64,000 nt of DNA from Epiperipatus broadwayi (taxonomy: Eukaryota > Onychophora > Udeonychophora > Euonychophora > Peripatidae), in NCBI GenBank assembly GCA_028023455.1, contig JAQFVV010012507.1:1116001-1180000 (forward strand), given 5' to 3'. Position 1 is the first letter of the stretch; each line of letters begins with the position of its first letter. Below the pieces are notes generated by a model that was not told the DNA's origin, ran no database searches, and saw only the letters and a list, made by a program, of their open reading frames with translations. Below are positions 50,181 to 61,490 of this stretch, piece by piece. The position numbers and the translations under genes are program-made.

Positions 50181-52063
50181 GTCAACCACTTAACTAAGCT
50201 TTGAAATGATGATCCATTTACATATATATATATAATTGTGTGTACGTGTATGTCTGTAGGATATTGTATCACCATTAAATTCTATTACTAATAAGTTGTA
50301 TAGTTTTGAATAAAATACTTGTTAATTTGCCATTTATTTTTATGACAAATCACATTTTAATACAAATTTCCAAAAAGAATCATTTTCTATACATACCAGG
50401 ATAGACTTTAATTTTACTATCTGTGCTGTTAAAAATTTATCTTCAGAATAACCTCACAATACTCTATGACACAGATAAACAAGAGCATCAACAGCTTATT
50501 AGATTATGATAGTCAGACCTAGTAGTGGATTGCTGTAATAGACTTTGCGATATACTCATAAATAAAATCATCTTAGTTTAATTTTAAGCCAATAGTTGCT
50601 AGTCTTTTTACTTATATCTGCAATGACTAAAGGAGTTGGTTACATGTTACTTAATCAGCTTGAATTTTGTCATTTATTCTTGAAAGAAAATCTTGCAATT
50701 TAAATATATAATATATTATTTGTATATGCAAAAATATAATATCTAATGGACTACATTATAGTTAAGAATCAAATTATCAAAAAATAGTAAGTATATATTT
50801 TGGACAGATTATATCTTAGTATATTCCATGATTAAAATGATAATATGCATTAAAAATGTTTTATTCTAATGATATGTGTTCTACTCTTTGGCTTACTATT
50901 TATAATAAAATTCTGATTGTATTTATATTGACAGTAAAGTTACTATAAAAATATTTACTTATTGGTTTCTCTGTTGCTTTTCAGTTCTTGCTCACACAAC
51001 AGATGATTGTCAGATTGTTGTTTATTCATATTAAATTTCTTCAGACTTGTGCTTTACCTTTTAATTGGAATTACTTCAGCTTAGTGAGTTTGACTCCCAC
51101 ATGACAGTGAGTTTGTTGCTTTATGTTGTTATGACTCTCAAATTATCTGTTGTATGCTTTATTTGATTTCCATACAGTCATATTCCACTTCTGCAGACAT
51201 CTTAACATTTAAGGTCAACACTACCATCAAAGTCATAATACCTCTATGTGCATTTAATGTACTGACTTAATGTAGGCATTACCTTACTCCACCTTCAGTG
51301 ATAGAAATGTATTTTTATAATCCTTCTAGTATGACACTTTACCCAGTGAATGGCAGTTTGGTGGTAATGTCTTTGCATCTAGGCTGAGTCTTTCTCTGAT
51401 CTGCTTGTTTGATGTTTACCTTGTACAACACAGCCAGTTTTGTGGTATATATCTGTATTATATGATCTATATTGACATGTTTACTTCCATCTGCTATTTT
51501 CCACTATGCAAGTGTGTGCTATCATATCTTTTATTACAATGGATTTATACTGTATTTTCAAATTTAGAAGACATGCAGACCTTTATGAAAAGAGTCTCTA
51601 CTACTTCCTTTACATTACTGATTACATTTTATTACAGTTACAGATTTTACCTATGGCTAGATCTGTTAACCTATATTCTTTTTTTTTATTTACCCTTTAC
51701 TAGTGTTATTAGTAAAATCTTAACTATTTACATCAGTATGTAAAAGATTTTTGGTATTCAATCTTAAGAAATATTTAATATTTTCATTCAATTTAAACAT
51801 TGAAATTATTAATTTAGACTTTCAGAAAGGTTATATTGTGGATAAAAATGAATTTATTCATGGGTTTACTAAAAAAATTGTAAATGACTCTTTGACAGTG
51901 ATCCTGTTATTAATGACTTAATTTAAAGAAATGTTATATTTTTAACTTGAAAAAAAAATAAATTGAATTTGAATATTCATAATCAGTATAGAAAATTTAC
52001 ACAAACATTAATTCTGCCTTATCAGACACTGAGAAGAAAGACCATGATATTTCTTGATCTTAA
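50181..52063. other. A+T-rich DNA without recognisable gene
   Basis: An open frame of 112 codons at 51405-51743 is rich in Tyr, Phe and Leu, has no recognised domain and is probably chance. 51800-51900 reads DFQKGYIVDKNEFIHGFTKK in one frame, which may be decayed coding sequence of unknown family. Confidence 0.4.
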
Positions 52064-52084
52064 ACTCCAAGAATTGGTAGACAA

Positions 52085-52579
52085 ATGAAAGATAAAATTG
52101 CTGTAGGTAATTTTGGTTATGGTAATAGAAATGAGAGAGGATATAGACTTGTGGAGTTTACAGAAAAAAAAAAACTTTATATTACGAATTCATTTTTTGA
52201 GAAAAATGTTAAAAGGAAATGGACATGGAAGCATCCAAATGAAGGTACAGCAGAATTGGATTATATTTTGACTAACAGAAAATACATATTTCAAGATTGT
52301 AATGTTTTTAATAAATTTAACACAGGAAGTGATCATCGATTAGTAAGGTGTAAGTTACGTGTTAATGTAAAACTAGAGAGACAAAAATTATTAAGAAAAA
52401 CTATATTTACAGTTGATATTCCTAATCTTCAGAAACATTCTAATGAATTTAAATTAGAACTTACAAATAGGTTTCAAGTGTTAGGTGATTTTGAACATGA
52501 TTCAGATTTGAATGAAATTAATATGAAAATAACTGATACACTTTTAAAAACTGCAACAAACATAGCTGGTAGAAAAAAG
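52085..52579 (+). pseudogene. APE endonuclease, C-terminal part (RTE-like LINE)
   Basis: The endonuclease nicks target DNA for target-primed reverse transcription. In the 165-residue segment, FGYGNRNERG (10-19) is followed by NSFFEK, KRKWTWKHP (43-51), LDYILTN (58-64) and GSDHRLV (81-87). The last two carry the conserved Asp and the catalytic Asp-His pair of APE enzymes. The N-terminal half, with the metal-binding Asn and Glu, is lost by 5' truncation. The Met at 52085 is internal, not a real start. A TAG at 52580 ends the segment; the frame continues beyond it. Confidence 0.8.
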
Positions 52580-52582
52580 TAG

Positions 52583-52918
52583 CAATTGACTAATAAAATT
52601 TCTATTGAGACTAGAGAATTTATGAGGAAAAGAAGGAATATGAAGATATACAAAAATGATGTATTAAAAAGAATTGAATATCTCGAATTTTGTAAAATGG
52701 TACAGAAAAGAGTTGAAAATGATATAAAAAAGTATAACTGTGAAATAGCAAGGAAAGCTGCAGAAGAAAATAGAAGTCTCAAAAATGTTAAACAACATTT
52801 TGGTATTGGTAGGAAATTTATATCTGCAATAAGAAAAAAAGATGGAATTATTACTAAAAAGAGAGATGACATTATAAAATTGGTAGAAGATTTTTATCAA
52901 GAATTATATAGTAATAAA
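52583..52918 (+). pseudogene. Linker between endonuclease and reverse transcriptase (RTE-like LINE)
   Basis: Continues the same frame after the TAG. It is highly basic and helical (ETREFMRKRRNMKIYKND; KKYNCEIARKAAEENRSL) and ends VEDFYQELYSNK just before a TAA at 52919. Such basic helical linkers with a final F-Y-x-x-L-Y motif precede the RT in LINEs of this kind. Confidence 0.75.
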
Positions 52919-52954
52919 TAACAAGTATCTCCTATATCTATTACATCTTCTGAA

Positions 52955-54454
52955 TTGCCCAGAATTTTAAATGAAGATGTGAGACATGCAATTAAGTGTA
53001 TGAAGAAAGGAAAGGCTCCAGAAAATGATGGAATTATAATTGATATATTAAAAGAAGCAGGTGAAGAAATAGAAACAATTTTAGCAAAGTTATATACCAA
53101 ATGTCTAAATGATAAAGATGTACCATTAGATTGGAAGAATGCAGTAATAATATTAATATTTAAAAAAGGTGATAAAGAAGATATTAGAAATTACAGACCT
53201 ATCAGCCTTTTATCAGTTTTATATAAATTTTTTACCAAGATAATTACAACTCATCTACAGAGAACTTTGGACTTCCACCAACCAAGAGAACAAGCTGGAT
53301 TTAAAAGTGGTTTTAGTACAATAGATCATATCCAGGTATTGAGAGAAGTCATAGAAAGGACAAACGAATATGAGTTGTCATTATGTTTTGGATTTGTAGA
53401 TTATGAAATGGCATTCGATTCTATACACATTTCTTCAGTGATTAAAGCATTGGATCATCAAGGTATAGATCCAGGATATTATCATATTTTAAAGAATATT
53501 TATAAAAATGCAACAGCAACAATTAGATTACATAATGATACTGGAAAAATCAACATTGAGAAAGGTGTAAGACAAGGTGATTCCATATCTCCAAAACTTT
53601 TTACAGCAGTGCTGCAAGAAGTATTTTGTAGATTAAAATGGGAAACTAAAGGAGTGAAAGTAAATGGAGAGTATTTAAGTCATTTAGATTTTGCAGATGA
53701 TGTAGTTGTTTTTGCAAATAATGCTTCAGAGCTGCAGGAAATGTTGCAGGAGTTAGCAGATGAAAGTAGAAAAGTAGGACTAAAGATAAATGTTAAAAAG
53801 ACTAAAGTAATGTTTAATCGATTTGCTCAAAATATGAAAATAAAGATTGATTATGAAGAATTAAAAGAAGTTAACAGTTACAAATACCTTGGTCAGATTA
53901 TTAATACATATGGAAACATAGTGGAGGAAATTAATCATAGAATTACACTTGGTTGGAGTGCTTTTGGTAGAAATAACTTGATACTAAAAGGAAATATGCC
54001 TATGTGTTTGAAAAGGATGGTTTTTAACAAATGTGTTTTACCAGTTCTTACTTATGGATCTGAGACTTGGACACTTAATAGAAGAGCAATACAGAGACAT
54101 CAGACCACTCAAAGGAGTATGGAGAGATGTATGTTGGAAGTAACAAGAAGAGATCAAAAATGCAATGTATGCATAAGACAACAAACAGGTGTTACTGACC
54201 TTATTGAAAAAATTAAAAGATTGAAATGGAGTTGGGCTGGACATATTGCTAGAAGAGATGATAATAGATGGACAATTGAAATTTTAAACTGGATTCCAAG
54301 AGATTGTAAAAGACCCAGAAAGAGACCACATTTGAGATGGATGGATGAAATAAGAAAATGTGCAGGGGTGTTGTGGAAAAGAGAAGCTAAAGATCGGAGA
54401 AGATGGATTAAACTTGGAGAGACCTTCATCCTGCAGTGGATTGATAATGTTTGA
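52955..54454 (+). CDS. Reverse transcriptase and C-terminal domain (RTE-like LINE)
   Basis: 499-codon open frame, the longest real coding stretch in the window; the frame is also open from 52922, so the Met at 52955 is not a true start. RT motifs in order: APENDGI near residue 21, the VIILIFKKGD strand (64-73), NYRPISLLSV (79-88), REQAGFKSGFS (111-121), FVDYEMAFDS with the first catalytic Asp (147-156), GVRQGDSISP (204-213), FADD active site (246-249), GLKINVKKTK (275-284) and YLGQIIN (311-317). The C-terminal domain has PVLTYGSETWTLNRR (363-377), WAGHIARRDDNRW (427-439) and a final LRWMDEIRKCAG ... RRRWIKLGE. All catalytic aspartates are present, so decay is recent, but it is separated from its endonuclease by two stops. 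Confidence 0.9.
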   Translation: MPRILNEDVRHAIKCMKKGKAPENDGIIIDILKEAGEEIETILAKLYTKCLNDKDVPLDWKNAVIILIFKKGDKEDIRNYRPISLLSVLYKFFTKIITTHLQRTLDFHQPREQAGFKSGFSTIDHIQVLREVIERTNEYELSLCFGFVDYEMAFDSIHISSVIKALDHQGIDPGYYHILKNIYKNATATIRLHNDTGKINIEKGVRQGDSISPKLFTAVLQEVFCRLKWETKGVKVNGEYLSHLDFADDVVVFANNASELQEMLQELADESRKVGLKINVKKTKVMFNRFAQNMKIKIDYEELKEVNSYKYLGQIINTYGNIVEEINHRITLGWSAFGRNNLILKGNMPMCLKRMVFNKCVLPVLTYGSETWTLNRRAIQRHQTTQRSMERCMLEVTRRDQKCNVCIRQQTGVTDLIEKIKRLKWSWAGHIARRDDNRWTIEILNWIPRDCKRPRKRPHLRWMDEIRKCAGVLWKREAKDRRRWIKLGETFILQWIDNV

Positions 54455-54479
54455 TGATGATGATGATGATGATAGAAAA

Positions 54480-56430
54480 TTTGAAGAAAATTGACAAAAT
54501 GTCTTAAAAACTATTGATCCACTGAAAAATGCAAAGCCATTTGCTGGTTATGGTTATATGAAATCTCTTTTGGATCATTGAAATTGACATAAGAAGCAGA
54601 AAAACAATACAACTTTTATATTATGGCAATAATATTTTGAACTAACAACAAAAATATATAGAACATCTTTTGAATATTAATACAAAAAAGTAAAGAATAT
54701 GTTTGCTCATTTTATTTTGGACCAAAAGATTCAGTTTAATAAAGTTATGACAACTTTTTATAATTTTTAAAAATGGAGAAGCTGCAAGTCTTTAAGGAGT
54801 TGTAAAAATTGATGATATATTAATTTCCAAATTTGGACATTTTAAAAAATATAGACCCAGAAAATTGTGCCATTTTACCATAATTTTTACTATTAAAAAA
54901 TTAGACAAGACTGTGATGAAATGTTATTATTATCTACTACAGCAATACTTTTTTCAAGGATTTTATTCAATATTTGCTTTTAATTGTTGACTAATAATTA
55001 CCAGAGCCTCAATATGATACTAAAAAAAATTTACAACTACTGTGAGCATAATTTTTATTTACAGGAAAATGGAAAAAGATGTGGAAATGATGAATAATTT
55101 ATATATTGTTTTTATTGACTTGATCTATGTACTCCAATCAATTAATAAACATTTCTGTGACAGTTTTGAAATGAGTTGATGTCCAAATTTACTTGTATTA
55201 TACAGCTTCTATATAAAGAAATGAAAGTTATTATTACTATATATGGATATCTGAAACATTTTAAATAAGAATGTATATTAGTTCCATTTCTATTTTAATA
55301 ACAATGATATTTGGAACTGTTTAGATATTGCTATTAGGATAAAACTGTCTTATAGTTTTGTTGATGCAATTATTAATTTGAATCAGTTAAAATCAAAAAC
55401 AATATCTTTAGTTTTGTGGCTTTTATAAGAATAGTATATTAATGTTTATGCTATTCTTGCAAATTTAAAAGATGATTTGCAGAATATACTAAATGATTTG
55501 AAGGCAACATACATCTGACTTGATTTTTTGGTAATGACTTTACATAGCAATTAATGTTCAAAAAATTTTAATTCTTTATCAATCTGGAATGAAAAGTAAA
55601 ACCATAAGTAACCTTTTAGTTTAGATAGTTATGAATTTGAGTGTATAGATCAATTTACATATCTTGATAACTTTTTAAGCAGAAATAAGAAAGTATATGC
55701 TAGATGCAAACACAGTTTACAATGTGATATTGCTGCTTTTAATAAGTTAAAGTAGGACTTAATTTATTGCATGATATAGATGCTATGAATACATTAATTT
55801 ATATAGAGCTATTATTATACTTAATTTATTGTATAGAAATGAGATTTCAAACTACAATCAATTTAAAATAATGCATAAGAAAGTTTTAATTTAAGAATAT
55901 TCCACAAAATTCTCAAATGTAATAAGATCATAAGATCAATAAATTATGTTCTTCAGCTTCTAAATCTGATACTATAGAATTCACTATTGTAAATAGCACT
56001 TTTACAATACTTCATAAAAAAATATTTAAAGGCAAACTAAATCATGGATTTTAAAGAAGAGGGAACTATTTGCTATAAAAAGCATGTTAAAGATGCGCTA
56101 AAAAAATATAATATGAATTTCTTTCATGTAGCTGATGATAAAATGCAATAAAAAGCTGCAATCATACAAAGTATTGATGTTTTTTTATATAAAAAAGGGG
56201 TGTACTGCAAAAGTTAAAAGATAAAATTGTCAACTAACATATAAACAAATTAATGAACCTACATGATCTATATGTGGGCATATATACGCTAATAATTTTT
56301 TTATAAACATTGCAAAACTCTTTTTTAATGTATTGCTATTTTTTTTCTTAGATTTTTTTTTTTTTTTAGAGAGTTGTATTGGCTATGCTCATCTGTGTGC
56401 TTCTGATAATGATGATGATACACAACAAAA
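54480..56430 (+). pseudogene. Second LINE: decayed reverse transcriptase and C-terminal domain
   Basis: Starts directly after the tail of the RTE-like copy. Stops and frameshifts are frequent, but ordered motifs remain: YIVFIDLIYVLQSINKHF (about 55105), the equivalent of the first catalytic RT strand; LNQLKSKT (about 55383) before a lost YADD region; QFTYLDNFLS (about 55650), corresponding to F-TYLGS; IELLLYLIYCIEM (about 55805), corresponding to the VLPTLLYG-ETW block; KHVKDALKKYNM (about 56080), corresponding to RYKD-LK-N; and IGYAHLCAS (about 56380), a zinc-finger-like end resembling IGL-SH-R. A short ATGATGATGATAC tail follows. It is probably the same LINE kind as the endonuclease remnant at 29.1-29.9 kb, and distinct from the RTE-like copy. 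Confidence 0.55.
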
Positions 56431-58454
56431 TGGCTGCGCTTATACAGCATTTAATCATAAAGAGCTGAAGAAGAAAATAATGAATGAGGGAGGCCATGAA
56501 CTTTTTATTAACGGTAACGAACAAAAAAAATTTTTTTTTAAAGGAATGAAAAATAAAACAAAAGAAATTTAAAAAAAAAAAAATAAGAAAAAAATAAAAT
56601 AAAAAATTTAAAATATATATATATTTTTTTTTTTTAAAACAATAAAAGATTATTTGAAAATAATAATTTTTAAGAAGAAAAAATTTGAAATTCTTTTTTT
56701 TTTAAAAAAAAAAAGAAAATTATAATGCAATAAAAATAGGTTAACTTAAAAAATTTAAAACGAATGTTTTGAAAATTGTCTTATATATCAACACAGACTA
56801 AAATTCTTTCTAAAAGTGAATAAGATAATTTTTTTCCATATGTCATAGCATCGGCCGGAAGGCGAACCCACAACTGTCTGCAACCAACTATTTGTTTGCA
56901 AGGGGGCTTGTGAATGTGTGTGGTTTAGTAACATATGACTTTTTACTATCTAAAGTATTTCTTAATATCTCTAGAGCAGACTCTCAGTAATGTAATCATT
57001 TTATTAAGTCTTGCTTCTTTTTTGGTATCATCAGAAGTTATGCAAAAACAGAATTTGAATCTGCACAATTAAAGAAATGAGGAGATGGCAGCAAATTAAG
57101 CCAAAAAAACGGATAATTATTATTTATTTGCAATTCCAAAAACTTATTATTCCTTTCATTAAGTTGCTAATGGACTCTAAGATTATATATTTGATATTGC
57201 ACTGATCCAAATATCATTTCTGATTTAGATACTTATAAAATTTCCCATTTAACATATTTTTATTTAACAAAGTGACTTAGGAACTTCATTAAACATATAT
57301 ATGCTAACTTAAGTCTTACTAAGGAGAAAATCAAAGCCAAAAACTCTAAGTAGTAAAGAAAACACAATTAGACTCAAGGATGATGTCATCATAAAACAAT
57401 TTTTATATGTTATCATCATGCTGATTCCATTCAACTAGTATTCTTCTCAAATCAAAAACTACAAGCTAATAATCATAATAAAATGCAAAGTTTGAACTTT
57501 AAGATTATCTCAGAAAAGGTTGAAAATAAATTATAAATAAATTAAATATAAATAATACTAATTCAGGCTTTTAATAAAATATTATCATTAACAATGGAGA
57601 TTGATTTTGAATCAGAAAATTTCATTAACTCAAAAAGTAGTTTGTCAGTTATAAAATAAAAATTTACAAACTACAGCAAAATGATATAATCATTAATGAA
57701 TACCAGGGTAAACAATCTTTTTAATGCTGCAATAATGAAGGTTACAAAAATAATAAAACTTTCATTTTATACTGTCAATAATGAAACATAGCTACGTAAA
57801 GAATTATGATTGGTTCATTCAATTGAGATACACTTCGGTTGAAATAATTAAGATTAGTTACTCTGATTTTTTAGAACTTATTTAGCATAAACTAAATATA
57901 AAAATATTAAACCAATATTTTTTATTATAAACTATTATCATATGCTTTTTATTAAATGCTTTATTGTGCATAATCTATGACAGTACAAAACTTTTTTAAA
58001 GACAAAATCTTGATAATATTTGTTTTTGTTGGATAATTTGATGTAGCAAGCTTTATCTAATTGCCATTGGCATTTTTTAAAGTTTAAAATAATTAATATC
58101 CAATCTATTCTTAGCATTGCATTTATTTTAAAACTTTAAGAAAAGTATTTGCTGTTCATAAAATTCTTAAAATAATCTTGTCAGATAATAGAATAGACTT
58201 AATTTCTTCTCAACTTGATGTTCTATTTTTAAATAACAATACTGAACTCTAGTTTTTTATTCTAAATCTAAAAGTAGTATGAAAAATGAAAGCGTGTGCA
58301 AAAAAACAACAATATAGCAAAAATTATTTTATATAGTTATTTAACGAAAATTTTATTGATCAATCATATAATTTATAATGTAGCAAATTTTTCCACACAA
58401 TAATACCAATAAATGCAAATTATAATAATCAATAGATGTTAGAAAGTTGTGAAT
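56431..58454. other. Low-complexity and A+T-rich DNA
   Basis: 56520-56760 is an A/T homopolymer-rich stretch. 56850-56910 is a short G+C-richer island; see the tRNA-like entry. Otherwise nothing recognised. Confidence 0.45.
56850..56915 (-). ncRNA. Possible tRNA-like (SINE) B-box remnant
   Basis: Minus strand GTGGGTTCGCCTTCCGGCC (56869-56851) resembles a Pol III B box (GGTTCGANTCC). No convincing A box or cloverleaf was found upstream; the G+C content stands out from the surroundings. Candidate only. Confidence 0.2.
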
Positions 58455-59200
58455 TTTAATCTCTATCCAATACTTTCTCATCCAATTTTCCCAGATTAGT
58501 TTCTAGCTCATGGTTTTCAACATTCTGGAGCTGTGGATCTAATAGCATTATCATGGGTGTTTAGATCTAGTGTAAACCTCCAGTATCTACTTTTTATCAT
58601 TTTGATTAGCTGTAAAACTATTAGTCTCCAATGAAAACACAATAATGATTTTATTGTGAGTTAATTTGCTTATATAGTCACATAGATTTTAATCCAGTTC
58701 AGTACCTATATGTTATCTTTAGTTTTTTATAACCATAGTCACCATTATCCTTTGGCTAAAATTGGTATTACACCATTAAAACATCATATATTCATTAGTG
58801 AAATGCTTTATTACCAATCCTAGTCAAAGATAATAATGACTATGGTTATTAAAAATGAAAATACCAAAATAGATAGATACTGAACTGGATTCAGGTCCAT
58901 ATGACTATGCAAGAAAATTATCTTGGATTGAAAACATTATTGAATTTTCATTTTGAGTTCATAAATTGATAATTAATTAAAAAGAATAATATTGCTAGAG
59001 ATAGGAGTTGTATTAAATTCAAATATCCAGGAGCACTGCTCTACACTGGGATACTGTTTGAGAAGTTACTGGATAGGGATTTAAATGAACAAATTTTTAA
59101 GATCTATTGATTACTATAGTTTGTACTAGATGACATTATTGTATGCAGAGGTTTGCTACTGTTTTAATATCTTGTGAATGTTTTAATGGTTTATATGATT
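58455..59200. repeat. Repeat family D, head-to-head palindromic pair
   Basis: A minus unit (58455-58800) faces a plus unit (58810-59200) with the centre near 58805. Mirrored words: TAACCATAGTCACCATTATC with GATAATAATGACTATGGTTA, and AATTGGTATTACACCATTAA-like words at the centre. Both are more diverged from the consensus than the D array at 27.5 kb. Landmarks TAGTTTCTAGCTCATGG (minus unit) and GGATAGGGATTT (plus unit) are recognisable. Non-coding. Confidence 0.65.
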
Positions 59201-61017
59201 TATAATGGTGCCATAGATAAAATGTCAGATGGAGAATTCATTAATCATCATTAATTTCATATTTGTTAGTTACCAAACTGAATAAAAACAAGGGTTATTA
59301 TTTTACACCAGTGTGCAAATCATAAGATTTGTGTAGACTTTAAGTCTATTATAATGTTAACTTTACAATGGCTTCTAATATCATCATATGCAAAGAAAAT
59401 AAAAATTCATTATTATCTAAATTAATGATGACTTTTCACAATAAAACCAAATAAATAGTATTACAAAAGCCTAGAAATAATCTAACCATCTAGTAAAAAA
59501 ATAATCTAAAATCAGTAAAGATATTGGCAATAAAATTATTTTTAAAAAATATTCAAAAACCACAATAAGACCACAATGTTTTGATGAATATATCACTAAA
59601 AGTCAGTACAAAAACAACTTCCATAGAGAAGGAAATGCATCAGTAATTTAGACATGTATATGCTAATTAATATTCGTTAATGTAGCTTGAATAAAATTAT
59701 AGAATTAGCATTGTTAATCTTTTGTAATTAATTAAATTTTAACAAGAAATTTTCAGAATCAACTTCATTTTTTACAAGCATTATTTTAAGTCTCTGTTTC
59801 AAATGCTATTACATACTCATAATGTGAATTATTTTATGTAAATAGGCTTTGACCTAATATTATCTTTACTGCATTGCCAACATAAGTAATCAAATGTCAT
59901 TCTAAAATGAGTTCATTTTTTCAGCCAACACTGTTTTAAATTTGGTTATTCCTCTTAATCCAAGATTATTTTCATGTGCTAATATCATCACTAACAAAGA
60001 CAAAATTGTAACTAGGATGAAACAAAGTATCTTAACCTAATATATTCCTATTACTAAATTATGCCATTCCAGAGCCAGTATATAATCTGTAACTGTTCTT
60101 CATAATATTTATTATTATGATCTTATGGTTTAAATACTATTAAGATACAATAATATAATATTCTGTTATTGTTTATTTAGACACTTTTTATGTGATTAAT
60201 TTCTTATTTCAAGAAATATAGGAGAATATTATCCTACCTTAGAAAATGTTTATGAATCAATATTTTTTTTATATTTATAGAATTAAATTAACATTATTTA
60301 AATTACATTTAATCTATTTTACTATGTTAATGATTTATACTCAATATATATAAAAAATGATTTATACTTATAACGTCAGGATAAGTTAATTACGTGACTT
60401 TACTATTAGTAATTTAATTAAAATAAAACAAATAGCATTTTTCTTTTGGGAGAATAATAAATATAAAGCAACATAAGTAATATTTAAGTTCAATAACAGA
60501 TAAAAAGACTAGAAGACTTTGGTTGATTTAAACTAAAAAGAAGCTAATCAACAGTCTTTAGGATGTTTGTTTTTTCATATAAAAATAAGCTTGATCAGAA
60601 AATTATATGTTGACATATATAATAATAACAATAGATACATTTATTATCAAATTTACCATTACCATTATCCATGAAACAATTATTATGCTACTTTTTATCA
60701 ACTGAACATTTGTCACCAAATAGATACCATTTTATATGGTCATTATTAATACTTACAATCTCAGTAATAAATGCTAATTGCTTTTTTAATATTAGTTTAA
60801 GATTAAAGTAAAATATGTGTTTTCCATGCTACAAGGTCTCCGAATAAATACATTTCATATGAAAATTAAATTTATCTATGTTTTTATTCTATTTTCCAAC
60901 TTTTTTGAACATTAGTTCATAATTTTCTGTTCTCCAAATTTTGTTTGAAATGCATGATAAAATCATATCTTTAATCCAAGTTCTTTTTTGTTTCTAAAAA
61001 TCTCATTACATCAGATA
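59201..61017. other. A+T-rich DNA without recognisable gene
   Basis: Nothing recognised. Confidence 0.45.
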
Positions 61018-61490
61018 TAATATGTTGGACTATTTCCATTATCTATGACTAAATGGTAAATGTATAGAAAATTTTAAACTTTATTTAAACTTTCCAAATA
61101 CAAACAATTTGTTAGTAATAACACACAAATAAACAACGCAGGTTTGTAATTACACAACATTTCAAGTAATATTATTCACCACTCTTCTTCAGGTGTTGCT
61201 GGCCTGATGTGCACAATAACAGTATTCACATAGAAATCTCAGTTGGTTAAAACATTTGCCTTAAATTCAATATTCAAGAATCTAAAGATACAAGTTTGAC
61301 TTCTATGTGAATACTGACAGTGTGCACATCAGGCCAGCAACATCTGAAGAAGAGTGGAGTATAATACTACTCGAAATGTTGTGTAATTACTAACCTGTGT
61401 TGTTTATTTGTATGGTAGTTTAAATAAAGTTTAAAATTTTCTATACATTCAACATTCACTCATAGATGATGGAAATAGTCTGACATATCA
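61018..61490. mobile_element. Palindromic pair of PLE 3' ends (SINE-like, no coding part)
   Basis: The minus arm (61018-61232) and plus arm (61304-61490) share the 3' tail of PLE copies a and b (TGGACTATTTCCATTATCTA and its reverse complement; GGCCTGATGTGCAC; CTTCAGGTGTTGCTGGCCTG). There is no GIY-YIG or RT sequence at all. The plus copy carries a tRNA-like head at 61230-61304, which forms the loop of the palindrome; the minus copy stops at its own B box. Either two truncated PLE ends or a SINE that shares the PLE tail. Confidence 0.65.
61230..61376 (+). ncRNA. tRNA-like head plus hammerhead-like block, free of PLE coding sequence
   Basis: A box AATCTCAGTTGGTTAAAACA (61235-61254), B box CAAGTTTGACTTCT (61291-61304), then CAGCAACAT, CTGAAGA (61344-61350), a stem starting GAGTGG and closing CTACTC (one G-T pair), and GAAA (61373-61376). 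The module matches those at 3.4, 26.1 and 28.8 kb. Confidence 0.45.

Larger units (their letters stand above)
52064..54473 (+). mobile_element. RTE-like LINE, 5'-truncated, nearly intact
   Basis: Non-LTR retrotransposon copy of about 2.4 kb: the C-terminal part of an APE endonuclease (52085), a linker, a full reverse transcriptase and a C-terminal domain (to 54454), then a (TGA)n-type tail to 54473 with no poly-A. A short microsatellite tail and endonuclease plus RT in one frame fit the RTE group. Three consecutive open segments (52085-52582, 52586-52921, 52922-54454) are all in one frame and separated only by TAG at 52580-52582 and TAA at 52919-52921. The 5' truncation lies near 52064-52085 within the endonuclease. 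Confidence 0.85.

Noticed and set aside
51405-51743. 112-codon open frame that looks like a membrane protein
   Set aside because: Composition reflects A+T-rich DNA; no start context, domain or homologous copy is visible.
52474-54429. Minus-strand open frames opposite the LINE
   Set aside because: Antisense shadows of a well-supported plus-strand reverse transcriptase.
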